Positions 25,329 to 35,507 of a stretch of 64,000 nt of DNA are shown piece after piece. The stretch's first letter is position 1, and each line of letters begins with the position of its first letter. Made by a program: the position numbers and the translations under genes. The stretch comes from Bacillota bacterium (lineage in GTDB: Bacteria; Bacillota; Clostridia; Lachnospirales; Lachnospiraceae), in NCBI GenBank assembly GCA_023435895.1, contig JAEZLH010000036.1, positions 1 through 64,000 of the forward strand, in the 5' to 3' direction. The notes beneath the pieces were generated by a model. It saw nothing but the letters and a program-made list of their open reading frames with translations, was not told the origin of the DNA and ran no database searches.

Positions 25329-27158
25329 TTAACTGTACCTTCCTGCCTGAGCATTCCACATCGCAGCATACTTTCCATTCAGGTTCAGCAGTTCTCTATG
25401 AGTACCTGACTCAATAATAGAACCATTATCCAGCATAAAAATACGATCTGCATTTCTGGTTGTGGAAAGTCGGTGCGAGATATAAATCACAGATTTCTTT
25501 TGTGCCATCTTATGCATTGCTTTATTTAAATTATATTCTGCCACCGGATCTAATGCACTGGAAGGTTCATCAAGTATAATTAGATTGGCATTTTTATATA
25601 AAACTCTAGCAATTGCAACTTTTTGGTTTTCACCACCGGACAGGCTGACTCCATTTTCCTCAAACTCTGTGGATAAAGGTGTATCCAGTCCGTCTGATAA
25701 GGAAGAATAACGCTCACCAAATCCACTTTCCATTAAAGCCTCTATGATTTGTTTATTCTCTGTTTCTTCTCGAATGACTTGATGATCACAATAGTCTAAT
25801 AATACGTTTTCCTTCAAAGTAGCTGCATAAATCTTAAAATCCTGAAAAACCACTCCAATGCTTTTTCTATAAGCACTGACTCTATAATCTTTAATGTTGA
25901 CACTGTCGTAATAAATATCTCCGTCCGTCGAATCATACAGTCTCATAATCAGCTTCGTTAAGGTTGTTTTTCCCGCACCATTATAGCCTACCAAAGCAAT
26001 CTTCTCATTGGGATGAATCTCCATATTAATATTATTTAAAATATTAACGTCATTTTCATTATACGCAAACGAAACATTTTTCAATAATAACGTTTTAGGT
26101 TCATTAGGTACTTCCAATTTAGTACTGCTTATTATTGCAGATTCATAATTCAAAAAAGTCCTTATCTTGTCAATATACAAGCTATTCTCTGATGCCATGG
26201 ACATCACTTCTGCTATCATACTCATTGAATTGCTGCAACGTCCTATGGAATTAAACAATACAACCATCGTGCTGTAAGATATCGTATGCCTAACTACCGT
26301 TTGAAAAATTAAATAAATTGAATATAAAGCTTCTATTATGAAATCTCTCGAAAGATAAGTATTAAAGAATCCCAACCAGCAAAGCTTCTTCCTGTATTTT
26401 TTAGAAATATTATAAATTTCGCCGTTGGTCTGTTCAAAATCCTCATAAAGGATTTCCGTCATGGACGGATTTAGACGCAATTCTTTGGCATATTCATTAA
26501 GATAAAATACCCTGTGATTGTAGGCACGCTTTCTTTCAATCGGATTTTTCATCAGCCTAATTTTGAAATTCAACTTATTCTTGATTTGAATACCAATAAA
26601 TGAAAATACAAAGGAAACCAAAACAAAGATGAGTCCCCATTTATCCTGGGTAAATATGAAAATCCAGGATGTAATGAAAATAGTAATACCAGTGAATAAT
26701 TTTCCTACTAAATCCAAAAAGCGATCAAGGCTCTTTTCAGCTTCCGATATGGTGAGAATAAAGTCATTGTAATAATGCGGGTCATCATAACAAGATACAT
26801 CCAAATCTCTTGCCTTCGCATACATTTTTTCCTTTAGCGCCTTATAAAGCTTTGGTTTATAATTAAGTGATACATACTGATAAAAGATAGCTGAAAGAAA
26901 AGCTGAAATTTCAATACAGCCTGCAATAATCACCAAATAAAGCAATGCATGAAGGAACGGGCCTCCTGTCTCTGCTGTATGCAGAACATATTGTATTCCA
27001 ACGATATGCTCGAAAAATATAGTTATCTGTAACTTAATAGACTCAAAAATCAAGAAGCAAATAAAGAATGGAGTTGCTCCAAAGCAAAGCTTAATCATAA
27101 ATAATTGGTTTGAGCATACCTTTCTGAAGCTTTGTTTTTTCGTAAGCTTTTCTCTCAT
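25329..27158 (-). CDS. ABC exporter half-transporter, second subunit
   Basis: A 609-residue fused permease-ATPase: membrane helices at about 20-330, nucleotide-binding domain at about 360-600 with Walker A GYNGAGKTT, signature LSGGENQKVAIAR, Walker B LIILDEPSSALD and switch ISHRLS. It overlaps the upstream half-transporter gene by four bases (coupled translation), so the two should form a heterodimer. Both ATPase sites look complete. The SGGE-type signature and long N-terminal domain are common in exporters next to peptide antibiotic genes, but no precursor lies beside this pair. Substrate unknown. Confidence 0.87.
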   Translation of the reverse strand: MREKLTKKQSFRKVCSNQLFMIKLCFGATPFFICFLIFESIKLQITIFFEHIVGIQYVLHTAETGGPFLHALLYLVIIAGCIEISAFLSAIFYQYVSLNYKPKLYKALKEKMYAKARDLDVSCYDDPHYYNDFILTISEAEKSLDRFLDLVGKLFTGITIFITSWIFIFTQDKWGLIFVLVSFVFSFIGIQIKNKLNFKIRLMKNPIERKRAYNHRVFYLNEYAKELRLNPSMTEILYEDFEQTNGEIYNISKKYRKKLCWLGFFNTYLSRDFIIEALYSIYLIFQTVVRHTISYSTMVVLFNSIGRCSNSMSMIAEVMSMASENSLYIDKIRTFLNYESAIISSTKLEVPNEPKTLLLKNVSFAYNENDVNILNNINMEIHPNEKIALVGYNGAGKTTLTKLIMRLYDSTDGDIYYDSVNIKDYRVSAYRKSIGVVFQDFKIYAATLKENVLLDYCDHQVIREETENKQIIEALMESGFGERYSSLSDGLDTPLSTEFEENGVSLSGGENQKVAIARVLYKNANLIILDEPSSALDPVAEYNLNKAMHKMAQKKSVIYISHRLSTTRNADRIFMLDNGSIIESGTHRELLNLNGKYAAMWNAQAGRYS

Positions 27159-29056
27159 AGCGTAACCCCCTCATTACTTAAGTCATTTACAAAGATACTA
27201 CCCGCATATTCATCCTGGGAATTACCGAAATCAATGTCACTATCTGCAGCAAGATAATTTTCTGCTTGTTTCTTATACATATCCGCATAAGCCTTACCAT
27301 GCTTCATTAAAGCTTTATGCGTACCACGTTCAATGATTTCTCCATGTTCCAGCATGAAAACTATATCAGCATTCTGCACGGAGGACAATCTGTGAGAAAT
27401 AAATATCATTGTTTTATCCTTGCTGTCTTGCATAATACTTTCAAACAGCTCGTATTCTGCTATTGGGTCCAATGCGCTGGAAGGCTCGTCAAAAATCTTA
27501 ATCGGAGTATCGTTTGCAAATGCTCTGGCTACCACTATTTTCTGGTATTCGCCTCCGGACAAAACAGCACCTTCCTCATCAAATTCCCGTGTTAAAACTG
27601 TATCCATTTTCCCCGGTAAGGTCATGATTTTATCATATACCACTGCTTTTACCAAAGCGTTCTTCACTGCTTCATCATCAGCCTCACTAACCTTCCTCAT
27701 TAAAACATTTTCTTTGATACTCATCGCAAATATTTTATAATCCTGAAATGCTGCAGTAAACAGCTTTCGATACGCTTTTAAGTTATACTCTCTGATATCT
27801 CTTCCATTGACATAAACAGCACCCTCCGTAGGATCATAAAATCGAAAGAGTAATTTAATAATGGTTGATTTTCCTGCACCATTATGTCCAACTAAAGCTA
27901 CCGTATCTTTTCCTTCTATCGTAAATGAAATATTATTAATAATTGGCTTTTCTTTCGTATATCCAAAACTCACATTGCGAAATTCAATGGAGGCTATCTC
28001 CTGCTCCGGAATAATTCCTTCGTAATCCTCAGGAATCTTTGGTATATACTCCAAAAACATTCGTAAATTATCAATATATAAACTGTTTTTAAAGCTTTCT
28101 ATCAAGGAAGTTGAGAAACCAATCAAAATCCAAGTGGTAGAAACCATAAAACTGCTTAGCACCGCCAGTTCAGATAATTGCATACTTTTTGTAACAATAG
28201 TCCGATAAGCACCGTAAAGTAACACACCTTCAAAAATAATGGTAAAGGTAAACATTTGGTGAAACCAATTAGCAAATATACCTTTGATAGCATATTTTTT
28301 AACAACAGAGACTTTTCCTTGAATCGCTTCCTCATATTTTTTCATCATTAATTTGAAAACATTGGTTAAGCGCACTTCCTTTGCATAATCGGAGAGATGT
28401 ATGACACGATTTATGTAATCGGCTTTTCGGTTATAAGGTGTCTGTTCCTTGTTAATACGATACATTATTTTATTCAGGATAGCCCCAAATACAAAGTTTC
28501 CAATGATAGGTGAAATCACAAACAATATGGCATATGGGTCAATTTGATACATGATAATAAAAGCTACTACCGCCGCTATTCCGCCAAACAATATAGACCA
28601 GATGTTATCATTTGTTGCAGTTACTTTTTCATTTGCACTTTCTATTGCCATACTGTATTTATTATAGAATTCACTGTTTTCAAAGCATTCTAATTCTACA
28701 TTTGTTGCCTTTTTATATAATTTTCTATATAAATTTTTATAAATAACCGTATCGGTTAAGGGCACAATCCCATTATCAAAATAGTTAATGTAAATTGCAC
28801 GAGAACAGAATACAACCATTGTGATAAGCAGAAAAATCATAATTTTTCCAAAGCTCTGATTTTTTTCTGCAGAATTAATAACGAAACGGATAAAAAATGC
28901 ACTGTAGAATATCCACTCAAAATAGTATAAAAATCTGCTCAATGCAGTATGTAAAACCCTTGATTTGCAGATGCTGTAGATTAATTTTAATATATAGATG
29001 TTATTCTGAATTATCTTGCTTTTTCTTACTCCTGTTTTATTGTTTCCCATTTCCAT
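27155..29056 (-). CDS. ABC exporter half-transporter, first subunit
   Basis: A 633-residue fused permease-ATPase, related to its downstream partner. Walker A GHNGAGKSTIIKLLFRFYDP, signature LSGGEYQKIVVAR, Walker B IKIFDEPSSALDP and switch ISHRLSS are all present; membrane helices occupy about 40-320. The C-terminal tail of about 30 residues is acidic. The ATG at 29056 has only a weak binding site; ATG at 29050 is a possible alternative. Export of a peptide or drug is the likely role (family inference). Confidence 0.87.
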   Translation of the reverse strand: MEMGNNKTGVRKSKIIQNNIYILKLIYSICKSRVLHTALSRFLYYFEWIFYSAFFIRFVINSAEKNQSFGKIMIFLLITMVVFCSRAIYINYFDNGIVPLTDTVIYKNLYRKLYKKATNVELECFENSEFYNKYSMAIESANEKVTATNDNIWSILFGGIAAVVAFIIMYQIDPYAILFVISPIIGNFVFGAILNKIMYRINKEQTPYNRKADYINRVIHLSDYAKEVRLTNVFKLMMKKYEEAIQGKVSVVKKYAIKGIFANWFHQMFTFTIIFEGVLLYGAYRTIVTKSMQLSELAVLSSFMVSTTWILIGFSTSLIESFKNSLYIDNLRMFLEYIPKIPEDYEGIIPEQEIASIEFRNVSFGYTKEKPIINNISFTIEGKDTVALVGHNGAGKSTIIKLLFRFYDPTEGAVYVNGRDIREYNLKAYRKLFTAAFQDYKIFAMSIKENVLMRKVSEADDEAVKNALVKAVVYDKIMTLPGKMDTVLTREFDEEGAVLSGGEYQKIVVARAFANDTPIKIFDEPSSALDPIAEYELFESIMQDSKDKTMIFISHRLSSVQNADIVFMLEHGEIIERGTHKALMKHGKAYADMYKKQAENYLAADSDIDFGNSQDEYAGSIFVNDLSNEGVTL

Positions 29057-29446
29057 TTTCCGACTAATACATGTGCCAAAATGTATTATACCTATACCTT
29101 TCTTCCTATTTGTTATATATAATCAACCAATTTATTTCACTAATTATGTAAAGGTTAAATATGTTTATTTTCCCATTATAATCCATAAATCAACAAATAT
29201 CAAAAGTTTTTTATAAATGGAGCTTTTGCACATAAAAAGGTACATAAAAAAACTAGCCGTTTTTAATATATTGAATACTAAACTGGCCAGTTCACTTACC
29301 ATCATTCTATTTCGCAATTAAAGATGCAAGGTGTTTTCCCCTACAAATTTCCTGTTTATTTATATGCTCTATATTTATCATTTTATTGCCCAACCATGAG
29401 AAATTCGTACACGGCAAATAGTCCATACCTCGTTTCTTAGCTTCAT
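29057..29446. other. Gene-free stretch between ABC exporter and YhcG remnant
   Basis: AT-rich sequence with no ORF, repeat or RNA that I can support. The 29217-29446 part may hold further decayed remains of the YhcG gene, because a short minus-strand frame (MDYLPCTNFSWLGNKM) lies there, but I cannot assign it. Confidence 0.4.
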
Positions 29447-30108
29447 TTATGAGACAACAAATCCATATATGGCAATTGAAGTGGTCTTCCCGAAAACAGA
29501 AATCCGTTTACACGGACTTTGAAACAGCCCCATAAAATCAGATGGAAGCGCTGTCGGAAAATTATTAATAGTTCTACCTGTACGCTCCATCAATTTACTT
29601 TGTATCTGCAAGTCCAAAATAGTGCTGCTCCACCCATTTTCGATTGATTTTGTGCATACAAGATACGGCTTTCTTCATCTTGCAATTTATCTATTAGTTT
29701 AAGATTAGTTCGCCATGGAATTTGTGCAGCAACCTGTTGCACAATTTCATAATCTAGCCAACACTGAGCAAACTTACGCATGTACTTTATGTTTCTTGGA
29801 GAGAAACCGGACATTTCCGGAAATGTTTCCTTCAAATCTTTTGCCATTCGTTCTATGACCTTGGCTCCCCAACCTTCCTCCTCTTGCTTCTTCAAGATTG
29901 CTCTTCCAATATTCCAGTAGAGGCGAATCATACTTGAATTTGCATTCATTACAACAATAATCCTCTGTTTTTGAATTTCATTATTGATTTCTTCTATAAA
30001 CTGCAAATAGCTATCACTCATTTCAGAAAGATTTGGAGCACCTGGAAAAATAACTCCTTCTTTATCTTTTCCCATATATTTTCTACTATTCAATATCTTC
30101 TCCTCCAA
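29447..30108 (-). pseudogene. Frameshifted and truncated YhcG-type (DUF1016/PDDEXK) nuclease gene
   Basis: The N-terminal DUF1016 domain is intact for about 150 residues (IRLYWNIGRAILKKQEEEGW, MSGFSPRNIKYMRKFAQ). At about 29645-29655 the frame breaks after ESRILYAQ. The correct continuation KSIENGWSSTILDLQIQSKL followed by MERTGRTINNFPTALP is found in another frame down to a stop at 29447. The PDDEXK nuclease half is missing. Full-length relatives are about 340 residues, for example the intact gene at 41454-42467. It lies directly after jetD, so it is probably a decayed member of the defence island. Confidence 0.85.
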
Positions 30109-30135
30109 GTTTCTCTCAATATATTGATAATTCTA

Positions 30136-31437
30136 TCAAAAACCTGCCATCTTTTCTTTAATATCGTACAACATTAAATCAATTAATAGTTCCTGATATC
30201 CGGCCCGCTTCCTATTTCTCAATGCCTCTATTATCTCTATAAATCTGCTATCCTGTACTTTATCAAGCTTCTTAATCCGTGATTCATCCAACTTTTCATT
30301 TGAAATAGAAAGTTCGTAGTCCCTCCTGCTTAGCCTCCAGGGAATAATATGGACTGGGTCTCTCGTTATCACTTTGTCAGCTATTTTAATACCCTCCGGA
30401 TCAATATCACCGGAATAATATAGCCGACAGTCTGATTCACACAGCAAATCAATCAGCATTAACGATGCTGTTTTCATCTGACCTGAGGTACATATCATAG
30501 ACACCGGTATTCCAGCCAGTCTTTCACACATATGCGAAAATACCATTTGATTTTCGAAAATAAAAACTTGTTTGCTTCTGCAATCCGCCTTAACAATCTT
30601 ATTCAAATTTAACAAGGTAATCAGGTATGGTTCGCTTCTCCTGGTAAAGGCTTCATAGGATGGATGCGCTCCTTCCTCCGTATAAAGATTTACTCCATAG
30701 GCCGTTGTATAACTGGAAATATCATCCGGTTTAATATTTGACAAGTAATAAAGCTCCAAAATGCCTTCCGCATTACTGGGGTATTCACAGTTATTGATAA
30801 AGCTTAATACATTGATTAATAACTTTCCAGCTACGCTACCTTTATCAAAAAAATGAGGATTCGATGTAATTTCAGCACCAAGTACCGCCAATCGAATTTT
30901 ATTATCACCCATGAATTGTATATATGATGCTGCTCTGCATACTTGCATTATGATTGCCTTTATGACATCTTCCTGTTTTCCATACTCGCTAGTGATAAGG
31001 CCATATCCATATTTTTTCTGTAATGCAGCCTGTTCGAGCCACTTGATCGTGTTCTTATGTATGCTTTTCTCCTCAATCAGTTCCTTTATCGTCTCCTCAA
31101 AAAATGTTTGCTTTGCTTCTTTCCTTTCCTGATTTTCATCCTTATTTGTAATCAGTTTTTCGTGAAAGTAACCTTCCAGCAGTTCCTGCATACCGATTCC
31201 TTTAAATTTTGTTTCCTGAAGTGCCTTCTCAAACTCACTCATAGGGAACTTAACCGCTTCACTGTCAAAGCTTCGGCCCAGAAACAACCGCAGGGCTTCC
31301 CTCTCGGCAGCATTGCCATTTTCCAGCACAATGAAGCCAGAAACTCTTCCATAGCTTTTCCACTTTCTACGCATTTCAGTAAAAACTCTTTGATAAGCCC
31401 TATTGTCCTTAAAATATTTGACGCAATTTTCCAGCAT
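30136..31437 (-). CDS. jetD: Wadjet type II nuclease subunit JetD (DUF2399, Toprim)
   Basis: A 433-residue protein of the DUF3323/DUF2399 type (TIGR02679 class). The N-terminal part carries GRVSGFIVLENGNAAEREAL. The C-terminal Toprim domain shows VFIFENQMVFSHM (metal-binding Glu) and YYSGDIDPEGIKIADKV (the D-x-D motif). In Wadjet, JetD cuts circular plasmid DNA after the JetABC motor has extruded it (established for the family). It starts 14 bases after jetC and ends the four-gene operon. Confidence 0.9.
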   Translation of the reverse strand: MLENCVKYFKDNRAYQRVFTEMRRKWKSYGRVSGFIVLENGNAAEREALRLFLGRSFDSEAVKFPMSEFEKALQETKFKGIGMQELLEGYFHEKLITNKDENQERKEAKQTFFEETIKELIEEKSIHKNTIKWLEQAALQKKYGYGLITSEYGKQEDVIKAIIMQVCRAASYIQFMGDNKIRLAVLGAEITSNPHFFDKGSVAGKLLINVLSFINNCEYPSNAEGILELYYLSNIKPDDISSYTTAYGVNLYTEEGAHPSYEAFTRRSEPYLITLLNLNKIVKADCRSKQVFIFENQMVFSHMCERLAGIPVSMICTSGQMKTASLMLIDLLCESDCRLYYSGDIDPEGIKIADKVITRDPVHIIPWRLSRRDYELSISNEKLDESRIKKLDKVQDSRFIEIIEALRNRKRAGYQELLIDLMLYDIKEKMAGF

Positions 31438-31451
31438 GTCAGCCTCCCGAT

Positions 31452-34400
31452 TTACTGTTCATCCAATATTTTTTCTTTTCCGTTCCAGTAATAGTATATT
31501 ACCGTTACCACTGAGGAATTTGCCGGACGAAGCAATTCCGCAATCCTCAGCGATGGAACCGTTTCATAACAGCCCCACAGTGCCTGTGAGTTCATAATGT
31601 AGTCAAAATCCAATTTTTGTACTAATTCAAACATGCTGCTTATATTCTTATCGTCTACTCCGGCAAAAGCCTCATCAAGTGCAATTATTCTGGGATGCTC
31701 CAGGTTATCCGCCTTTTTATACTGGGCATTCACGGCAGCAAACAACGGAACATACATTGCCATCGCCTTCTCACCGCCGCTGAATTTGTTAAAAGCACTG
31801 TTCGTTAATTCTTTCCTGGAATCCGCCTCTCTGTAAAAATGCATTCTGAATTCAAACCACTTACGATAATCCAACGCATCACGCACTAAATCCGAGTAAT
31901 TAATCGTATCGCCTCTGTCTTCTGCCATCTGCTTTGCCATTCTTATCTTACTTCTGAAATGTGCGGATACCTTATCAATATCTTCGACTGTCAGCAAGTC
32001 TCTATCCCTGCTCAGTAGTTTTTCCAACTCCTGGGTGTCAAGCTCTTTGTCATTGTCACCGGTGCATGGCCTCCAATCCAGAGAAAAGGTCAGTCCCATT
32101 GAGGTATCCATGTCCTGCATTAATTTTGACATATCCCTAATCCAGATCCTGCTTTCAGCAATCCGGTTTCTTAATTTCCGGCTAAGGGTATCCGCCAGAA
32201 TATTTTCAAAAAGCTCCCTGTCCTTTTCCTGTATCAGCAATTCCGTGCTTTCGATGGATTCCTTTATGACACTATAAAATTCTTCCAGATACAGCTTTTT
32301 TCCCTGCCAGGTAGACACAATACACTGTCTCTTCCTGAGAAAATCCGTCTGCAGCGTATCATCCTCAAAGCAGTCCTCCAACGAGGTTCCGTAGCTCGTT
32401 AAATTACTGCTATGCTGCTGATATGTCTTATTTAAAGATGTAATCACCTCACCAAGTGATTTATTTTTATCATTATCACGAATCGATGCGATTGCCTCTG
32501 CTGCACATTCATTAATACCTCGGCCTTCCATGTGAAATACCAGTCCAAGCTCCAGCTCTTCCTGATAATATTCCCTGAGTTTATTTTCCTTTGCAATATC
32601 ATCAATAATAGCCTCTTTTAAATCCGCTGTTTCTTTTGTCCTGTCAGCAATCCTGGACTCCAATACTGCTATGCTTTTCTCGTTACTTATTATTTTCTCT
32701 CTATGTTGTTTCAGATCCTCTTTTATTTTTTCTATCTTTTCTGCCCTTTCCCTGTTCTCAGGGCTATTTAGAAACTCTTCTAACCCGGTAATCTCTGCTT
32801 TGCAGACTTTCACTGCCTGATATATTTTCCTGAGCTGAAGATTTGCATCCTCTATTGTATCCTCCTCTTTCTCAATCAAATCCTGTATATTCCTGACGTT
32901 TGATTCTTCCGTCTTTAGATAACCGATTTCACTTTCCAGTTCCGTAAGCTGATCGCGATAATCCTCTATACTCTCGGCAGCCGCCTGATAGCTGCCTTCC
33001 GTACGTTCAAAGGGCAGCATTTTGCAGCTTATGATTACATTTTGGCCGCACACTTTTCTCTTAATGACTATGTCTGCTAATTCTTTTTCCTTCTTATCAC
33101 ATTCCTCCTTGGCTTTTTTTAATAGGTAATCCGCTTCCCTTACCATCTCGATTGCCTGGTCCAGATCATCAAAGGAAGGAAGCTCCTCATATTCCTGTTT
33201 TAAACTTTTAACTGAATCCCCAATTCTCTCCAGCTCCTGGTCACATTCCTGTAGACTGTTCTCTAATTCCCCGCACTGTACTTCCTTTTCTACAATCAAC
33301 TGCAGCAGCCTGCGCCTGCGCGCCATTATACCTACAAAAGATGCCTGTCCTTCTGCAATACTATGTCCTTCCATAATACCATTTTTGAAATATCCGTCCG
33401 CACTTAATACCAGCTTTGCATCAACTGCATATTCCTGATAAATGTTATCCAGTATTTGTTCAACGCATACACGCAGTCCCGGCTCTAATTCTCCCGGCAC
33501 TAGCCTATGAAATCCGGTATGTATATTGGCATCCGCATGTAACAGGATATCCGATAGCTGCCCCAGTTCACATTTTGCTTTCCCGTATTCTTTCTCTGCC
33601 ACAACAAGCGCATCCAATAGTCCTATATCGAACAACTGATCCTCCAGTAATGCCTTTTCTTCTTCCGTTAATGTATCATCAAATTCAACCGTTTCATAAA
33701 ACGGCAGACATTGTATCCCTTTTTCCAGAAGTATCCTTCTCGCTTTTACTACCTTATCCCTTCTTTTCGGAATCGGAGCCTTCATGTTCCTTAATTCTTC
33801 TAGCTCTGCAAGGGCATCCTGGTATTGTTTACTTAAATCCGCTCTATCCCTATTTATCTGAAGCTGCAGCTCAAATAATTTGCCGCTTTTCCCTGTATAA
33901 ATATCAGTTACAATTTTCTTGATTTCTCCAAGATCCTTAGCTCCTTTATATTTCATAACGCATGAAATAATCCTGTTTAATTCCTGTCTTTCAATGACTA
34001 ATTCACGATACTGTTCCGATATAACATAGAAAGCTTCGACAATGCTATCCCTACACTGTGTTTCCATACTCTCTGCCGTTTTAAGCTGATCCAGACAACT
34101 ATCCTTGTTTAAATTCAGCCTGCTGAATTCTTCCTCTGCACGGTTCCATATCTCTTCGATCTGAGAGGCTTCTCTTAATGCTTTCAGTCCTTTTTCAATC
34201 GCGGCCGAATAAGCCTTTAATGCATTTCTGACACCAATAAATTCATTTCGTACCTCATTATCTTTCTGCTTAACAGTAGTTTTAACCATGCTTTGCTGTT
34301 CAAATAACAATATCTCATTTATCGTTTCCAGCTCCTGCAAAATTTTATCTATCTCATATTGGCGGCTTTCAACCGCACCCTGATAATTCCTCTGCTTTAC

Positions 34401-35507
34401 ATCATACTCCCTTATCTTTCTTTGATATTCTTCCAGCTTTTCCTCCAGACACTTTGCTTCTTCGTCTAATTCCTCTCTCTTACTTCTCCTGTTTCTTAAA
34501 TTATCCACGGAAGCTTCGATATCGTTCGCATTCAGAACTTCCTTTTCCTTTTCCAATACTTCAATCTGTCCCGTAAGCCGTTCGTTTTCACATTTACTTA
34601 CAGCATTGTCCTCTTGCGCCGTATCCAATTCATCTTTGTAGACCTCCAGTTTATTTCTGGAACTATCCACCTGCCTTTTAGCTTCCACATAGGCCTGTGC
34701 CTTCTTTGAAAGCATGTATCTGTTATAATGTCCGTATTCCGAACGGATACTTTGCAAATCCTTAAAGGCTGCTTTCAAGGCCTCCAGCCTTCCCTGTATA
34801 TCATCCATTTTTTCCATTGCATCCACCATTGCACGCAGATCTTCATCCGATAAGGTTTGCAAGGATTCATTCAATATTTCATATACCTTGGTCGGCTTAA
34901 AATCTCTTGATAATTTAGGTGCTCTTACCTTTATCATCAATCGGATAAACTGATCATATTGTTCCCTTCGGGGAAAGCCAAAGATATGCTTGTTCACTAA
35001 ATCCATGTATTCTGTCTGAGAATCCGCTACGAGATTGTCTTCCCCTAATAATTTTTTCAGTTCCTGCTTCGGATACGGAATTTTCTTGCTTCCAACTTCC
35101 TGATATAGATTTATGTCGTATCCAATTCTGTTGCCGTCCAAAATCAAAAATCCCCAGAAGCTCATAGGCTTACCCTTCTGAGCCCTCTGTCCTATTCCGA
35201 TTGTTTTGTACTGCTGTGTATCTCCTTTCCTGAATTCGAGAAATAAATAACCTGTTACATCATCCTTGTCATCATTCCCAAGAAAATAATATTCCATCTT
35301 TCTGTCTTTGGAGCCAAATGGATCCAGCCTGTCCGGACTCCTGTCACCATCTAAAATAAAGGGAATAAAGCTTTGTGTCGTTATGGATTTCCCGGATGCA
35401 TTCGCACCGCGTAAGAATATTTTCCCATCTGCAAAAGAAAATGTTTCTTCATCATATAACCAGAAATTCACAAAACCCATCCGATTCATTCTCCAACGGT
35501 TACTCAT
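31452..35507 (-). CDS. jetC: Wadjet type II SMC-like ATPase JetC
   Basis: A 1351-residue SMC/MukB-like motor. Walker A GANASGKS at about 34-41; very long coiled coils (about 220-520 and 700-1000); a hinge-like region around 540-690 (GLRVCVEQILDNIYQEYAVD); the C-terminal head with signature FNKFSGGEKAMAMY near 1240; and Walker B RIIALDEAFAGVD near 1270. It is the ATP-driven DNA loop extruder of the anti-plasmid system (TIGR02680 class). It overlaps jetB by eight bases. Confidence 0.93.
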   Translation of the reverse strand: MSNRWRMNRMGFVNFWLYDEETFSFADGKIFLRGANASGKSITTQSFIPFILDGDRSPDRLDPFGSKDRKMEYYFLGNDDKDDVTGYLFLEFRKGDTQQYKTIGIGQRAQKGKPMSFWGFLILDGNRIGYDINLYQEVGSKKIPYPKQELKKLLGEDNLVADSQTEYMDLVNKHIFGFPRREQYDQFIRLMIKVRAPKLSRDFKPTKVYEILNESLQTLSDEDLRAMVDAMEKMDDIQGRLEALKAAFKDLQSIRSEYGHYNRYMLSKKAQAYVEAKRQVDSSRNKLEVYKDELDTAQEDNAVSKCENERLTGQIEVLEKEKEVLNANDIEASVDNLRNRRSKREELDEEAKCLEEKLEEYQRKIREYDVKQRNYQGAVESRQYEIDKILQELETINEILLFEQQSMVKTTVKQKDNEVRNEFIGVRNALKAYSAAIEKGLKALREASQIEEIWNRAEEEFSRLNLNKDSCLDQLKTAESMETQCRDSIVEAFYVISEQYRELVIERQELNRIISCVMKYKGAKDLGEIKKIVTDIYTGKSGKLFELQLQINRDRADLSKQYQDALAELEELRNMKAPIPKRRDKVVKARRILLEKGIQCLPFYETVEFDDTLTEEEKALLEDQLFDIGLLDALVVAEKEYGKAKCELGQLSDILLHADANIHTGFHRLVPGELEPGLRVCVEQILDNIYQEYAVDAKLVLSADGYFKNGIMEGHSIAEGQASFVGIMARRRRLLQLIVEKEVQCGELENSLQECDQELERIGDSVKSLKQEYEELPSFDDLDQAIEMVREADYLLKKAKEECDKKEKELADIVIKRKVCGQNVIISCKMLPFERTEGSYQAAAESIEDYRDQLTELESEIGYLKTEESNVRNIQDLIEKEEDTIEDANLQLRKIYQAVKVCKAEITGLEEFLNSPENRERAEKIEKIKEDLKQHREKIISNEKSIAVLESRIADRTKETADLKEAIIDDIAKENKLREYYQEELELGLVFHMEGRGINECAAEAIASIRDNDKNKSLGEVITSLNKTYQQHSSNLTSYGTSLEDCFEDDTLQTDFLRKRQCIVSTWQGKKLYLEEFYSVIKESIESTELLIQEKDRELFENILADTLSRKLRNRIAESRIWIRDMSKLMQDMDTSMGLTFSLDWRPCTGDNDKELDTQELEKLLSRDRDLLTVEDIDKVSAHFRSKIRMAKQMAEDRGDTINYSDLVRDALDYRKWFEFRMHFYREADSRKELTNSAFNKFSGGEKAMAMYVPLFAAVNAQYKKADNLEHPRIIALDEAFAGVDDKNISSMFELVQKLDFDYIMNSQALWGCYETVPSLRIAELLRPANSSVVTVIYYYWNGKEKILDEQ

